A stretch of 64,000 nucleotides of DNA from Paenibacillus rigui (GCF_002234615.1 NZ_NMQW01000039.1:62001-126000), one strand, 5' to 3'. Shown: positions 43,989 through 53,590, counted from the stretch's first letter. Made by a program: numbers and translations. The notes: generated from the sequence alone by a model not told the origin.

Positions 43989-46013
43989 TCAAGTTTTGAG
44001 CTTAACCTCTTTTTGCTCCCCGATCCATTCCTTCAGCTTCTCCGGATTCATCGGCTTCCCGTAGTAGTACCCTTGCATCACCCGACAGCCCTGGGACTGG
44101 AGAAATTCAATCTGTTCAGGAGATTCCACCCCTTCAGCGACGACATCCAGCTTCAGGTTTTTGGCAATTGAAATGATGGTGCTGATGATCGCCTGCTTGG
44201 AGGGCAGGTTGCTGTCGCGAATAAACATTTGATCGATTTTCAACGTATTGATCGGCATTTGGTCCAAGCTGCCTAGAGAAGAGTAGCCTGTCCCGAAATC
44301 ATCCATCGAGACTTGTACCCCCAAATCGCGAAGCGCCGTCAGCTGCTCAATCGTATCCTCCACATCGTACATCGCAATGGATTCGGTAATCTCCAGCTCC
44401 AAATATTCCGGCTTCAACCCCGAAACCTCCAAAGCCTCCGTCACCATCTCGTACAAGGAGCCGCTCTCGAACACGCGGATCGACATGTTGATCGAAACGC
44501 ATACCTTCAGCAAGCCTTCATCCTGCCAAATCTTATTCTGCAAGCAGACCACTTGCAGCACCCAGCGCGTAATCGGGACGATAATCCCGGTTTCCTCGGC
44601 AATCGGTACAAATTCGCCTGGCGACACCAGGCCGAGCCGGGGATGATTCCAGCGAAGCAGCGCCTCCATTCCGGAGATCTGATCGGTTTCCACATCCCAT
44701 TTGGGCTGATAATCGACAATGAACTGCTTTTCAGCCAAGCCTTTGCGCAGATCCATCTCCAGCTCCAGCTTGCGCAGCAGCTTGCGGTCCATCTCCTCGT
44801 CGAATACCCGATAGTTGTTTTTGCCGCTGGATTTGGCATTATACATTGCCGTATCCGACGCTTTGAGCAGCGTAACGCGTTCGGTTCCGTGCTCAGGCAC
44901 GAGACTTACGCCGATACTGCCGGTAACGTACAGCTCATTGCCTTGAATGTAGTAGGGACGTTTGATTTCCTGCACAAGCGTCGAGGCGAGCTGAACGGCT
45001 GCCGTCCGGTCCCCCCGGGTGGAGGCAATCAGGAATTCGTCGCCGCCCAATCGAAAGGCGGTCTGCCTTTCATTGAGGTGTTTCTTCAGGCGGGAAGCAA
45101 CCTCCTGCAGGAGCAGATCGCCAATGTCGTGCCCCAGCGTATCGTTAATCGACTTGAAGCGGTCCAAATCGATAAAAAGCAGGAATCCGCTGCTCGGGCT
45201 TCCGAAGGATTCCTCGAAATACCTGACAAGATGATGCCGGTTGGGTAAACCGGTCAATGCATCGGTATAGGCCATTTTTTCCAATACGTTCCGATCGAAA
45301 AATATCGCTGCCCACGAAACAGCCAAAATGAAAAAGGTCGATAAAGCAACACCGATCAGCAAAAACATCGGCGTCATGACCACGCCTCCGTCCGTCAAGC
45401 TTTGCTCATTCACCGTAAAATGGGACGCCGCCATTCCCGTATAATGCATGCCGCATATGGCTAGCCCCATCACCAAGGCACACACCGGACGGCAGCGCCG
45501 GAAGTTAACCGACACCCGGGATTGCCGGAACATGAACAATGCCGCATAAGAGGCTGTCAACGCGATCAGTACGGATAGCCCCACATACACCGGATGGTAC
45601 GTCAACACAGCGGAGGTTCGGACCGCCGCCATCCCGGTATAGTGCATCGTGACAATACCGCTGCCCATGAACAGTCCGGCAACACCTATTCTCAACGGCC
45701 CCGCATGAGCATCAGCCGACACCCGAAACGCGATAAACGAAGCAGCAATGCTGGCCAACAGAGACAGAAACGTCACTTGGATATCGTAGGTCACTCTGAC
45801 ATTCAAATGAAAAGCAAGCATGCCCACAAAATGCATCGACCACACGCCGCAGCCCATAACACACGAACCCGCCAACAGCCAAACCACTCTGCTTCTGCCT
45901 TTGGATTTCGCTATTTTTTCCGATAAGCTGAACGCCGAGTACGATGCCAATACGGCAATAAGGAAAGAAAGTAAAACAATAGGCACGTTGTAATGTCCTT
46001 GTAAGTGAACCAC
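43989..46013 (-). CDS. MHYT-GGDEF-EAL cyclic-di-GMP protein
   Basis: A membrane cyclic-di-GMP enzyme. An N-terminal seven-helix MHYT sensor has three motif copies (MHFVGM, MHYTGMAA twice), a domain proposed to sense O2, CO or NO through copper. The diguanylate cyclase domain has an intact GGDEF (about 323-327 here), and a C-terminal EAL phosphodiesterase domain has MEALLRWNHPRLG, with later Glu/Asp/Lys residues (ELEITES, DDFGTGYSS) intact. Thus either activity is possible. I prefer GTG 46013, placed 8 nt after ATGGAGG; the ATG at 46028 is inside that site and lacks its own. It would give 674 residues. Confidence 0.93.
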   Translation of the reverse strand: MVHLQGHYNVPIVLLSFLIAVLASYSAFSLSEKIAKSKGRSRVVWLLAGSCVMGCGVWSMHFVGMLAFHLNVRVTYDIQVTFLSLLASIAASFIAFRVSADAHAGPLRIGVAGLFMGSGIVTMHYTGMAAVRTSAVLTYHPVYVGLSVLIALTASYAALFMFRQSRVSVNFRRCRPVCALVMGLAICGMHYTGMAASHFTVNEQSLTDGGVVMTPMFLLIGVALSTFFILAVSWAAIFFDRNVLEKMAYTDALTGLPNRHHLVRYFEESFGSPSSGFLLFIDLDRFKSINDTLGHDIGDLLLQEVASRLKKHLNERQTAFRLGGDEFLIASTRGDRTAAVQLASTLVQEIKRPYYIQGNELYVTGSIGVSLVPEHGTERVTLLKASDTAMYNAKSSGKNNYRVFDEEMDRKLLRKLELEMDLRKGLAEKQFIVDYQPKWDVETDQISGMEALLRWNHPRLGLVSPGEFVPIAEETGIIVPITRWVLQVVCLQNKIWQDEGLLKVCVSINMSIRVFESGSLYEMVTEALEVSGLKPEYLELEITESIAMYDVEDTIEQLTALRDLGVQVSMDDFGTGYSSLGSLDQMPINTLKIDQMFIRDSNLPSKQAIISTIISIAKNLKLDVVAEGVESPEQIEFLQSQGCRVMQGYYYGKPMNPEKLKEWIGEQKEVKLKT

Positions 46014-46077
46014 GATGAAATCCTCCATTGGCGCAAAATAAAAACCAGGTCCATACAGCTTTCAAAGCTGTTACGCT

Positions 46078-46887
46078 TTACGCTTCCAGCCGGACTTGTC
46101 CGCCTCCGGTAATTTCAATGATTTCATCGTCCACTCGGATCCACACCGGCCGGGCGGAAGGGTTGTATACAAAGCTGCCAGCAGCAGAAAATTTCAATTG
46201 CTGGAATGCTTTGACGTAATCTACAATTTCGATGTTGGTGGCATACCAAATATCGTTGTTTCCGCCCACCTGTTCGCAGAACCGGCTGATGAGCTCCCAG
46301 TTGTTGTCATTATCGAACTCATAGCTATGGCCCCATACATACATCATGTACAAGTATTGGGATTTGTGCAGCTGGGTGAATGCCTCGCCCAAACTCAACA
46401 AGTTATGGTTATGATGGCAGGTCGGCTTCCATTCCATCCAATCGTCCGGCATGCCGAACCCTCCCGTACCTTCCGTCACTCGGGCGTATTCAATTCCGAG
46501 AAAAGGCAGCAGCTCTTTAATTTGCTTGTTAAAGGAGCCGTTCGGATAGGACATCCCGCGTATGGTATATCCGACTAATTGTTCCAAGCCTTTGCGGTCC
46601 TCCATCACCTCATGGATCAGCTGCTCCTTCGGGCATCTGGCGATCGTCGGATGCGTTAACGTATGTGCAGACACTTCATGTCCCCGATACAGCTCCGCTA
46701 CTTCCTCTTTGGCGATTCGGCCCGGATCCGCATCTCCCATCAATCCGTAATTGATATGAAACGTGCCTTTGATGCCGTACTTATTAAAAAGCTCGACCAG
46801 TCTGCGGTCAGCGTGCTTCCCATCGTCGTAGCTCATCGTTAAAACTTTGAATTTACCTTGCGGAAACGTCATTAATATCTTTTTCAT
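46078..46887 (-). CDS. Polysaccharide deacetylase family protein (NodB-like)
   Basis: A 269-residue carbohydrate esterase 4-like deacetylase. The metal site is seen as YDDG (Asp about 22) and HEVSAHTLTHP (His about 75 and 79), followed by RGMSYPNGSF, matching the family P-x-G motif. There is no signal peptide, unlike secreted peptidoglycan deacetylases, so it may act inside the cell or on a small sugar. ATG 46887 has GGAG about 11 nt upstream. It precedes the MHYT gene on the same strand by 64 bp and could be cotranscribed. Confidence 0.85.
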   Translation of the reverse strand: MKKILMTFPQGKFKVLTMSYDDGKHADRRLVELFNKYGIKGTFHINYGLMGDADPGRIAKEEVAELYRGHEVSAHTLTHPTIARCPKEQLIHEVMEDRKGLEQLVGYTIRGMSYPNGSFNKQIKELLPFLGIEYARVTEGTGGFGMPDDWMEWKPTCHHNHNLLSLGEAFTQLHKSQYLYMMYVWGHSYEFDNDNNWELISRFCEQVGGNNDIWYATNIEIVDYVKAFQQLKFSAAGSFVYNPSARPVWIRVDDEIIEITGGGQVRLEA

Positions 46888-47008
46888 CTGCACGACCACT
46901 CCAGCTCATAGATTAGGGATTTCAAGCGCAATGCCAAGGAAAAATATTGAATATATCCATTATAAACAGAACGGTGGATAAATGGGGAAATTTATATAGA
47001 ACTTAGAC

Positions 47009-47053
47009 AAAAAAATCCCCTGCCCTGCTTCCAAATTCGCAAGGTAGGGGATT
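47009..47053 (-). terminator. Intrinsic terminator, minus strand
   Basis: Reading minus, AATCCCCTACC (47053-47043) pairs with GGCAGGGGATT (47024-47014), then seven Ts. It is a second stop for transcripts of the 47-61 kb operon. Nothing else is seen between 46888 and 47008. Confidence 0.75.
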
Positions 47054-47105
47054 CGAGCTCAGCAAAATAACTGGCTCCGCCACAGAAACGGAGCCGACAG
47101 TGAAT

Positions 47106-47250
47106 AAAAAAGAGACCGGCTTGAAATGAGGCCACTGAAAAAGTTACGGCTGCATGGACGGATCATTCTTCCGATCGCTTACGCTTCTACAGAACGATTC
47201 CGTCCACTCCGCCAGTTTCCCAGCGGCTTCGCTTGAAATAAGCCAGTCTC
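47106..47250 (-). terminator. Operon terminator split by a repeat insertion
   Basis: Minus strand GAGACTGGCTT (47250-47240) pairs with AAGCCGGTCTC (47122-47112), one mismatch, followed by TTTTTT. The loop holds the 103-bp repeat copy 3. Without the insert and one 9-bp duplication it is a compact 11-bp-stem terminator with a 5-nt loop, about 100 bp after the GAP1-type gene. Confidence 0.75.
47128..47230. repeat. MITE-like palindromic element, copy 3 (internally deleted)
   Basis: The left end GAGGCCACTGAAAAA is intact; the right end is worn (CAGCGGCTTC). The inner TTGTCCC palindrome present in the other copies is missing, with a deletion between short CGCT repeats. A perfect 9-bp duplication GCTTGAAAT flanks it (47119-47127 and 47231-47239). 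It sits in the loop of the operon terminator. Confidence 0.82.
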
Positions 47251-47348
47251 CGTTGGAACGGTAGAATATAATAATTCCTATATGATTGCTACGATATCAT
47301 CCCTACGGCAAGTCATCAACCAGTATTTGGAAGACAATGTCTTTTCCA

Positions 47349-50279
47349 TTAACGCTTCGGTACCGAAGTGGATGACGTACTGACCGCCGCCGTATATTTG
47401 ATCGTTTTCTTAATGGTCTCACTTGATTTGCCATATTTGTTGCCGGCCTTGATCTCCACCGGATTGTCCCCCGGAACCAAAGCGAGAGCGTACGACACGC
47501 TGCCTTGACCGACCTGCTGTCCATTGATGAAAATAGCGGGACTCGGATCGTTCGGATCCGTAGCCGTCGCGGTAATCGTCACGCTGCCGGTCTTGGAGGT
47601 ATCCGGGATCGCCCCATGCTTCACCACCGGAGCCGGCATATTATAGGTTACCTTCTTCGTGACCACCTCTGAGGAGGTCCCGCCGCGGTTCACCGCCTTG
47701 AACTCGAACACGTTCTCCCCGTCATGCAGCATCACTGTCGTGTTCATGGCTCCGTTGCCCATATATTTCCCGTTCAGGAACAGCTGGACCTTGCCCGTCT
47801 CCGCTGCTTCCCCCTTCACGGCCGCCTTCAAGGCAAGATTCATCGCGGTAGCCGTCTCCGGCAGTGCCTCCACGGCGATCTCAGGCGGAGGCCCGAAGCT
47901 CGCGAGCCAATTGCCGATCGGGTTCCACAGCACGACGAGCAGCAGCACGAAGACCGGGAGCGCGATGAGGCCGGAGCGAATCAGCTTCCGCTTATTTTTG
48001 ACCAGAAGGCGTACCCAAGCCGGCGATTGCTTCAGCTTGATCGTCTGGAACAACGCTGCGAAGGAAGCATTGCCTGTCGCGAGAAGCTGCTCGCGGACCG
48101 GCTTTTGTCTGAAGGCTGCGGGATCATGGCGGTCGAAATATTTGGCGACTGCGGCGCGGTAATTCGGATTCATGTCCCCTTTGGCATCCAGGAACCGGTC
48201 ATCCTCCGCCGACCACAGCAAAAAGTCGTACATCAACCCGGTCCCTGCTGTATTCGCTGCTATATACTCGAGCATCCGGTCATAGTTGTATACCGAGGCA
48301 GCATAACCGCGATCCGGGTCAGCATCCGGTTGATAGAACGCATAGGTTAACGCCCGGAACCTGCCGGCGTCCAGCCGGTCTGCGAGCAGACGCTGCAGCG
48401 TCTCCTGCACCTTGTCCAGCTCCATGGGTCCAAGGCTTTGGAACGCCTCCAGCGCTTCGGCCTCCTCGCCAGGTTCCAACGTCAGCATCCGGTACAGAAT
48501 CCCGAGCAGGATGAGAGACTGCCTGCTGCTTTTATTCATGTTCTGAAGCAGCTCGGGGTCGATGGGATCCACCATAAAGCGCAGCCGTATGGCATCCTCG
48601 TAACGAAGCTGATTCAGCTCCAGCTCCCCTAACAGCTCCAGCTGGATCTCCAGCTTCAGCTGTCCGATAAAGTCGTCATACTCCCTTTTGCCGTAACGGT
48701 CCGGCACTTGGTCAAAATAACGGAACAGGGTGCTGATAAGCTCAATCCGCTTCTGGGCATCCCTGGCCTGGAGCAATAGCTTGATTTTCTTCAGCACTTC
48801 ATTGCTGAAAAACCGAACGAGCACCAGCTCGCCCGCATGCGTCAGCCAAAAATCAGTTTCCTTCTGGAGCCCTTCGACGGAGCTTACCTTATTCATCCGG
48901 TACACGATGTACTGCTCGGCGGTTGGGGCGGACTGCTTATGCAGCGCCTTCATCACGAGACCAAAGACGCTGTCCCGCTGAATGAGCTGATCATAAATGG
49001 CGACCGACCGCTCCATGCCTTCTCCCTTAATAGAGCTTGCCCGATGAATAAAGACGACGAAGCATTGAATAAGCAGTGCCTTCTCCCCTTGCCCGGCAAA
49101 TGCGTAGTAGTCGAGCAGAGAGCCCACATAATCCGCCGCTGGCTGACCGCCGCCGTCCGATGCCTCCTTGCGGAGCAAGCGGATGAACAAATCCTTGAGG
49201 CGCTCTTTCCGCTCCGCGGTTTCCGCAGTCAGGTAGGTCAATATCCCCTGCATCGTACCGGTCCGATTCGCCTCGTACAGGGCCTCGTCCCCCTGCTCTA
49301 TCGCATACAGCTCAGCTAGCTGGCAGTAGACAGCAACGGCCTGGGCCACCTGTCCCCCAAGACCGGCCAGCGCCAGCTCAAAGAAATCGAAGAGCTGTCG
49401 CAGCTGCTCCTGATCCTGGCGCCAGTTCCACACGGTTTCAAAATAAACACACTCGCTCGCCGGCAGCTCCGTATTCAGAAACCGCTTGTTAGGGAAATCG
49501 AAGATGTAGTCCTTATCAATACGCCGGTCCGGCAGGCGCAGGCTGCCTTTTTCCACGAACACGACATGCACGTTATGCTTGCTCTCCGGCTCGCTGTTGA
49601 AGGTCATAAAACCAAGCAGCCTGCGAATCGCATAAGGAATGCAGCGGTAGATGACCTCGAGCAGCGCTTTTGCCTTCGCCGCGCTTGCAGAAATATCGGT
49701 ATCCAGCGCGATGTACACTTTCCTTTTGTTCGTGACGGAAGACATCACCGCATAGACGAGCTGCTGGAACAGTTGGGCATCGATGCCGAGCTCGGCAAGC
49801 AGCTTTTCCTGGTCCGCTTCCTCGTAGCCTGGATCGTAATCCACGGCGTCCAGCTCGGGAAGGGACTTGCCCTCCCGGATATCGTAGCTGCTCTGGAAGC
49901 CCCGAATCCGGAACAAGCGGTTCGGCTCCCGCACGAAAGGCTCCTTACCGTCCTTCGGAACAACGTATTGGTGCGTGAAGGACGCACTGCGCTGCCCGGT
50001 GAAGTCGGCACCTATGTAAATGCTGCGGCCGATCACCAGCTCCCCGTTATCGGCATGAAACACGAGGAATGATTCCGGGAACAGTGCTTCGTTCGTTTCT
50101 CCCCGTGTCAACAGCTCCTGGGGCGCTTTGTATACGCAGTAAGGATGCAGCACCGATTTAATAAACGTAGGATCGAGCGACGGTGACTTCGCAACGGTAT
50201 CGAACCCTTCGCTGGTGCGGAAAACCCCTTCCCGGTCGCGGGTAAAATACTGCTGCTGCACTTTCTTCTGCATCATCAC
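47349..50279 (-). CDS. GAP1-type GTPase-associated membrane protein with external Ig-like tail
   Basis: A 976-residue protein. The N-terminal about 300 residues (VQQQYFTRDREGVFRTSEGFDTVAKSP, GRSIYIGADFTGQRSASFTHQYV, the RRLLGFMTFN strand) match, from my knowledge, the GAP1-N2 domain of GTPase-associated protein 1; a helical GAP1-M-like middle follows to about 765. One membrane helix (about 770-790) leads to a C-terminal tail of about 180 residues with two homologous beta-sandwich repeats (LFLNGKYMGNG and IFINGQQVGQG as matching turns), probably outside the cell. GTG 50279 overlaps the GTPase stop by 4 nt. It is last in the operon and probably the large partner of that GTPase. Confidence 0.8.
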   Translation of the reverse strand: MMMQKKVQQQYFTRDREGVFRTSEGFDTVAKSPSLDPTFIKSVLHPYCVYKAPQELLTRGETNEALFPESFLVFHADNGELVIGRSIYIGADFTGQRSASFTHQYVVPKDGKEPFVREPNRLFRIRGFQSSYDIREGKSLPELDAVDYDPGYEEADQEKLLAELGIDAQLFQQLVYAVMSSVTNKRKVYIALDTDISASAAKAKALLEVIYRCIPYAIRRLLGFMTFNSEPESKHNVHVVFVEKGSLRLPDRRIDKDYIFDFPNKRFLNTELPASECVYFETVWNWRQDQEQLRQLFDFFELALAGLGGQVAQAVAVYCQLAELYAIEQGDEALYEANRTGTMQGILTYLTAETAERKERLKDLFIRLLRKEASDGGGQPAADYVGSLLDYYAFAGQGEKALLIQCFVVFIHRASSIKGEGMERSVAIYDQLIQRDSVFGLVMKALHKQSAPTAEQYIVYRMNKVSSVEGLQKETDFWLTHAGELVLVRFFSNEVLKKIKLLLQARDAQKRIELISTLFRYFDQVPDRYGKREYDDFIGQLKLEIQLELLGELELNQLRYEDAIRLRFMVDPIDPELLQNMNKSSRQSLILLGILYRMLTLEPGEEAEALEAFQSLGPMELDKVQETLQRLLADRLDAGRFRALTYAFYQPDADPDRGYAASVYNYDRMLEYIAANTAGTGLMYDFLLWSAEDDRFLDAKGDMNPNYRAAVAKYFDRHDPAAFRQKPVREQLLATGNASFAALFQTIKLKQSPAWVRLLVKNKRKLIRSGLIALPVFVLLLVVLWNPIGNWLASFGPPPEIAVEALPETATAMNLALKAAVKGEAAETGKVQLFLNGKYMGNGAMNTTVMLHDGENVFEFKAVNRGGTSSEVVTKKVTYNMPAPVVKHGAIPDTSKTGSVTITATATDPNDPSPAIFINGQQVGQGSVSYALALVPGDNPVEIKAGNKYGKSSETIKKTIKYTAAVSTSSTSVPKR

Positions 50280-51541
50280 GGCGCCTCTCTCCTGTCTACG
50301 TAATCGAGCTGCTGCAGCAGCCAGATGAACGGCTCATCGACACGGGTCGGGCTGATGACGCCCGTCACCTGCCGGTTCACCGGGTTCGTGCCCAGCGCAG
50401 ACACGGCAAAGTAAGCGGTGTTGGTAAAATATACATCGACCGCGTCCTTGAACGGACGGTCGACCTTTTCGATGAAGCGGCTGATCTCGCCGTTAATATT
50501 TTCAAACTCGGTCTGATTGAGGAAGCCCTTATGGACGACATTCCGGAATACATTGCTGTTCGGCTGAATGTACTCGCCATCCTCCTCCTTCAAATACTGC
50601 AGCATGTCGCTTTTGGTCAAAACGATCGCCGTCGGAATATTCGTCTTGCTGTTGTGCTGGTGGGCGATGAAATTCTCGAATAGCGAGATGACGACCTCGC
50701 GCGGCTCATCATAGCGGTTGGCGAACTCGCCCTCCTCCTCGCCGAGCTTAATATGGATCCGGTCCCGGATGCTGCGGATTTGCAGCGGGTCGACGAGAAA
50801 CAGAATGCCGGACGAATTTTTGATATGCGATGCATAAATATCCAGGTAGTCCCGCTCCACCATACCCTCACCGGCCACATCGAAAAAGACGAGGGTCAGC
50901 GGCGCCTGCTCCGGGTCCTTGAACACGAATTGAAAAATAAACGGCTCCTGCTGCTCATTCGGATTCGTCGACTGGAGCATGCTGCCCCGCTCAAAAATGG
51001 GCTCGTGGTAATTTTGCCGGAACTTTCGGCTGATTTCGGCACTTAGCGGCATGCAGGCCGCATTGAAATTCGATGCCGTCGTATGCTGCAGCGTATGGAT
51101 CAAGGACGTCATGTAGACGGACTTGCCCACCTGGGAGGCGCCGACGATCGAAATGATGTTGCTCGGCACCTTCCCCGCCGAGATCGGCAGCTCGTTGTGG
51201 CAGCTCGGGCACAGCCGGCGCCGGGTCGTTTCCCCGTAACGGTCGGTCACCCCGATCAGCACGTTTTGCGAATACAATTTATTCTCATCAGGTATCGTAT
51301 ACGGCTCAATGACCGCTTCCATATCAACCTGTGACAAATTGAACTTGCGGCGCCATTCGTTCAGCCTGCCGTCTTCCTGCAGCATGAATTCGTCGTCGTG
51401 ATCCTTGACGTGGCTTGCACGGAATACGACTTCCTCCGGCTCGAATTTGCTGAAGCAAAACGGGCAGACGATACTGTAATACGGCGGTTTTTCTTTGACC
51501 GGCGCTTTTTTGCCGAACCAGTTTCTCAAATTTCCCAGCAT
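50276..51541 (-). CDS. Zinc-ribbon P-loop GTPase (TRAFAC/DO-GTPase-like)
   Basis: A 421-residue predicted GTPase. The P-loop GASQVGKS (about 134-141), G3 as DVAG (221-224) and G4 as TKSD (309-312) are present; the NKxD-type Asn is replaced by Thr, as in several prokaryote GTPases. A zinc ribbon precedes and interrupts it: CPFC (26-29) and CPSC (111-114). After G4, helical insertions end in DYVDRR. No membrane helix. The start ATG 51541 has GAAAGGAG 9 nt upstream. It overlaps the GAP1-type gene start, so the two are translationally coupled. I expect it to be the regulated switch of the operon, with the GAP1-type protein as partner. Confidence 0.82.
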   Translation of the reverse strand: MLGNLRNWFGKKAPVKEKPPYYSIVCPFCFSKFEPEEVVFRASHVKDHDDEFMLQEDGRLNEWRRKFNLSQVDMEAVIEPYTIPDENKLYSQNVLIGVTDRYGETTRRRLCPSCHNELPISAGKVPSNIISIVGASQVGKSVYMTSLIHTLQHTTASNFNAACMPLSAEISRKFRQNYHEPIFERGSMLQSTNPNEQQEPFIFQFVFKDPEQAPLTLVFFDVAGEGMVERDYLDIYASHIKNSSGILFLVDPLQIRSIRDRIHIKLGEEEGEFANRYDEPREVVISLFENFIAHQHNSKTNIPTAIVLTKSDMLQYLKEEDGEYIQPNSNVFRNVVHKGFLNQTEFENINGEISRFIEKVDRPFKDAVDVYFTNTAYFAVSALGTNPVNRQVTGVISPTRVDEPFIWLLQQLDYVDRREAP

Positions 51542-51560
51542 GGTTGATGCTCCTTTCCGC

Positions 51561-52196
51561 TTATTCATACAAAAGCTCGAACAGCTCCCGGTCCCGTTCG
51601 CTGTCCGCCAAAAATACCCGGATCACATCGTGCTTTCCGATCTCGATCTCCGGCAATACGGTACGTCCCACAGAGAAATCGCCCATGAAAGGATAGGCGA
51701 TGCCGTCGTCCTTGCCTGTCGGACTCCCGCCCTCCTTCTTGACGTAGCAGAGCGTATCCTGCGGCACCGGAATTTCGCAGAACAGCTGAATACGCGCTGT
51801 CTTGTATTTGCTGAACAGCTTGCTGCCGTACTTGACGGACCAGCGGATTTTGGCCCTGCCGCCGTTAACGCGGATCCGGTTGTCGTCGTCCGTTTGCCGG
51901 AGCGCCGTCAGGCCTCCGCTCTGCCGGAGGCAGGGAAAAATCCGGTAGCCGCGAACCCCGATGTAATCGACCTTTTCCCGGTAGCCGGCCTTGGTCTTGT
52001 ATTCCTCCCGCGTAAACAGCTTCAGCTGCCGCGGGTCCAATTGCGCAGGGGGAAGCTCCTCCCCCTCGGTAAAGCTGTATACATAGACGTAATCGATATC
52101 CTTCGGCCACTGCCAGGTCAGGATGACCTCGCCCTCCTGCACCTGGCTTCCGGCTTTCGTGATACGATACGGATCACTCAATGCTTCCCACTGCAA
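51561..52196 (-). CDS. Small beta-sandwich protein of the tubulin/GTPase operon
   Basis: A 211-residue soluble protein without signal peptide or helix anchor. It reads as two fibronectin-III-like beta-sandwich units (GEVILTWQWPKDIDYVYVYSF, and IRWSVKYGSKLFSKYKTARIQLFCEI). TTG 52196 lies 7 nt after GGGAGGCGG. I know no named family; it is probably an adaptor for the neighbouring GTPase or vWA proteins. It ends 19 nt before the GTPase start and follows vWA protein 2. Confidence 0.68.
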   Translation of the reverse strand: MQWEALSDPYRITKAGSQVQEGEVILTWQWPKDIDYVYVYSFTEGEELPPAQLDPRQLKLFTREEYKTKAGYREKVDYIGVRGYRIFPCLRQSGGLTALRQTDDDNRIRVNGGRAKIRWSVKYGSKLFSKYKTARIQLFCEIPVPQDTLCYVKKEGGSPTGKDDGIAYPFMGDFSVGRTVLPEIEIGKHDVIRVFLADSERDRELFELLYE

Positions 52197-52285
52197 TGCT
52201 TAACCGCCTCCCGTTCCGCCCGTTCTCTCGGGGAATCCCCGCCGGTGAGCCTGTCCCGCTGCCACCCGCTTATTCACCGTTCTTT

Positions 52286-53590
52286 CTAAGAACGGAACCG
52301 TTTGCCGACCGGACCTTCGCCGCGGCCGTCCGATCGGTTATCGTCACGGCCGGTGAGCGACTTGCGGCTTCCGCTGCGCAGTCCGCTTCCAGCCGCTGCG
52401 CTCGAATCGTGCTGTACCGCTATCGCAAGTGTAGAGAACGATAGCACCGCCGCCAGCGTCAAGTCAGCCAAAGCGCGGTATATGGAAGGATAGCTCGCTC
52501 CCGGCAGCCCCGCTTCCAGGATCCACCCGGCCAGCAGACCTGCCACTGTACCGCCAATGGCGAAGCTTCGCGCCAAATACCGGTTGTCGAACACGATGCC
52601 TAGCGACAAGCCAAGCAAAGTACCGATCAGCAGCATCAGCACAACGCGCAGCCAGCCGTGGTATCCGTCGGAAGCCGCATCCCCCGTCCGTTCGTTAAGC
52701 AAATGATTCGGCTTCTTGTTCGTGTAAATCTGATCGAACGCTCCCGTAATCCGGTCAGCCGTCTGTACGTCGTAGAATCGGCCCCCGGTTCCTTCCGCGA
52801 TGCGCTGAAGCAGCGCATTTCCCTTCGGGTCCGAGGTGCCGAGGATGCCTACCGTATGCACCTTCACGCCATTCTGGACATAAGGCGCAAGCACCTGCGA
52901 GGTATCCATTTGACTGATACCGTCCGAGATCAGAATCACGGTCGTTCCCGCACGAAGCTCCCCCTGCTGCTTCAGGTTATCCATTACCGTCGTCAGCACC
53001 CTGCCGATATCGGTTTGCCCGTACGGCGCGGGGATCGCCGCGGTCTTCGCCGCAAGCTCCTCCTTCACGCCGGCACGATCCAGCTTTGTCAGCGGGAAAA
53101 TCAGCTTCGGCTCCTCGTTGAACGTATAGAGTCCGACCCTCGTCGAAGCGTCCATCCGCCGGATTAACGATTGGGCCGCTTGATTGCTCAGCTTGCCTGG
53201 GTCCGTCTCCTTCATGCTTTCGGACATATCAAGCAGCAGCACGTAGTCCTGCGGCTTCTCTTTTTTCGCCAAGGTAAACCCGTATATGAACTGGCACAAC
53301 AGGCCCCCTACGAACAGCAGCACCAGCGTCCCCGGTACGAGCAGCTTCCAGCCGTCGCCAGCATAGCGGAGCCTCCAGTTGTGTCCGTTCAGCTTGGGCG
53401 ATATGATCTCGGCAATCAGGCAGCCCAGCCCGACCATAAGTGCAAGCTGTCCGAAATAAATGCCGATCAGCAGCGTCTCGTGCAGCCTGCCCTCCCATTG
53501 ATCCAGCACCCATTCCCCGATGAGAAAGCCGACAAATCCTCCAATGAGACTCCCAATCGTTAACAGCCCGTTCCATTTGCGCTGCTTCAC
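52286..53590 (-). CDS. Membrane vWA-domain protein 2
   Basis: A 434-residue membrane protein with vWA in the middle. Helices at about 8-28, 40-62 and 85-105 precede the vWA domain (about 115-285) with DMSES (Asp 121, Ser 123, Ser 125), Thr about 193 (GQTDIG) and Asp about 223 (ISDGIS), a full metal site. Further helices follow (about 312-332, 342-358 and 370-395), then a basic tail ending RFRS. The domain may lie on the outer face. GTG 53590 follows AAGGGGAG. It is part of the seven-gene operon. Metal-dependent adhesion of a protein ligand is expected; which one is not visible. Confidence 0.85.
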   Translation of the reverse strand: MKQRKWNGLLTIGSLIGGFVGFLIGEWVLDQWEGRLHETLLIGIYFGQLALMVGLGCLIAEIISPKLNGHNWRLRYAGDGWKLLVPGTLVLLFVGGLLCQFIYGFTLAKKEKPQDYVLLLDMSESMKETDPGKLSNQAAQSLIRRMDASTRVGLYTFNEEPKLIFPLTKLDRAGVKEELAAKTAAIPAPYGQTDIGRVLTTVMDNLKQQGELRAGTTVILISDGISQMDTSQVLAPYVQNGVKVHTVGILGTSDPKGNALLQRIAEGTGGRFYDVQTADRITGAFDQIYTNKKPNHLLNERTGDAASDGYHGWLRVVLMLLIGTLLGLSLGIVFDNRYLARSFAIGGTVAGLLAGWILEAGLPGASYPSIYRALADLTLAAVLSFSTLAIAVQHDSSAAAGSGLRSGSRKSLTGRDDNRSDGRGEGPVGKRFRS

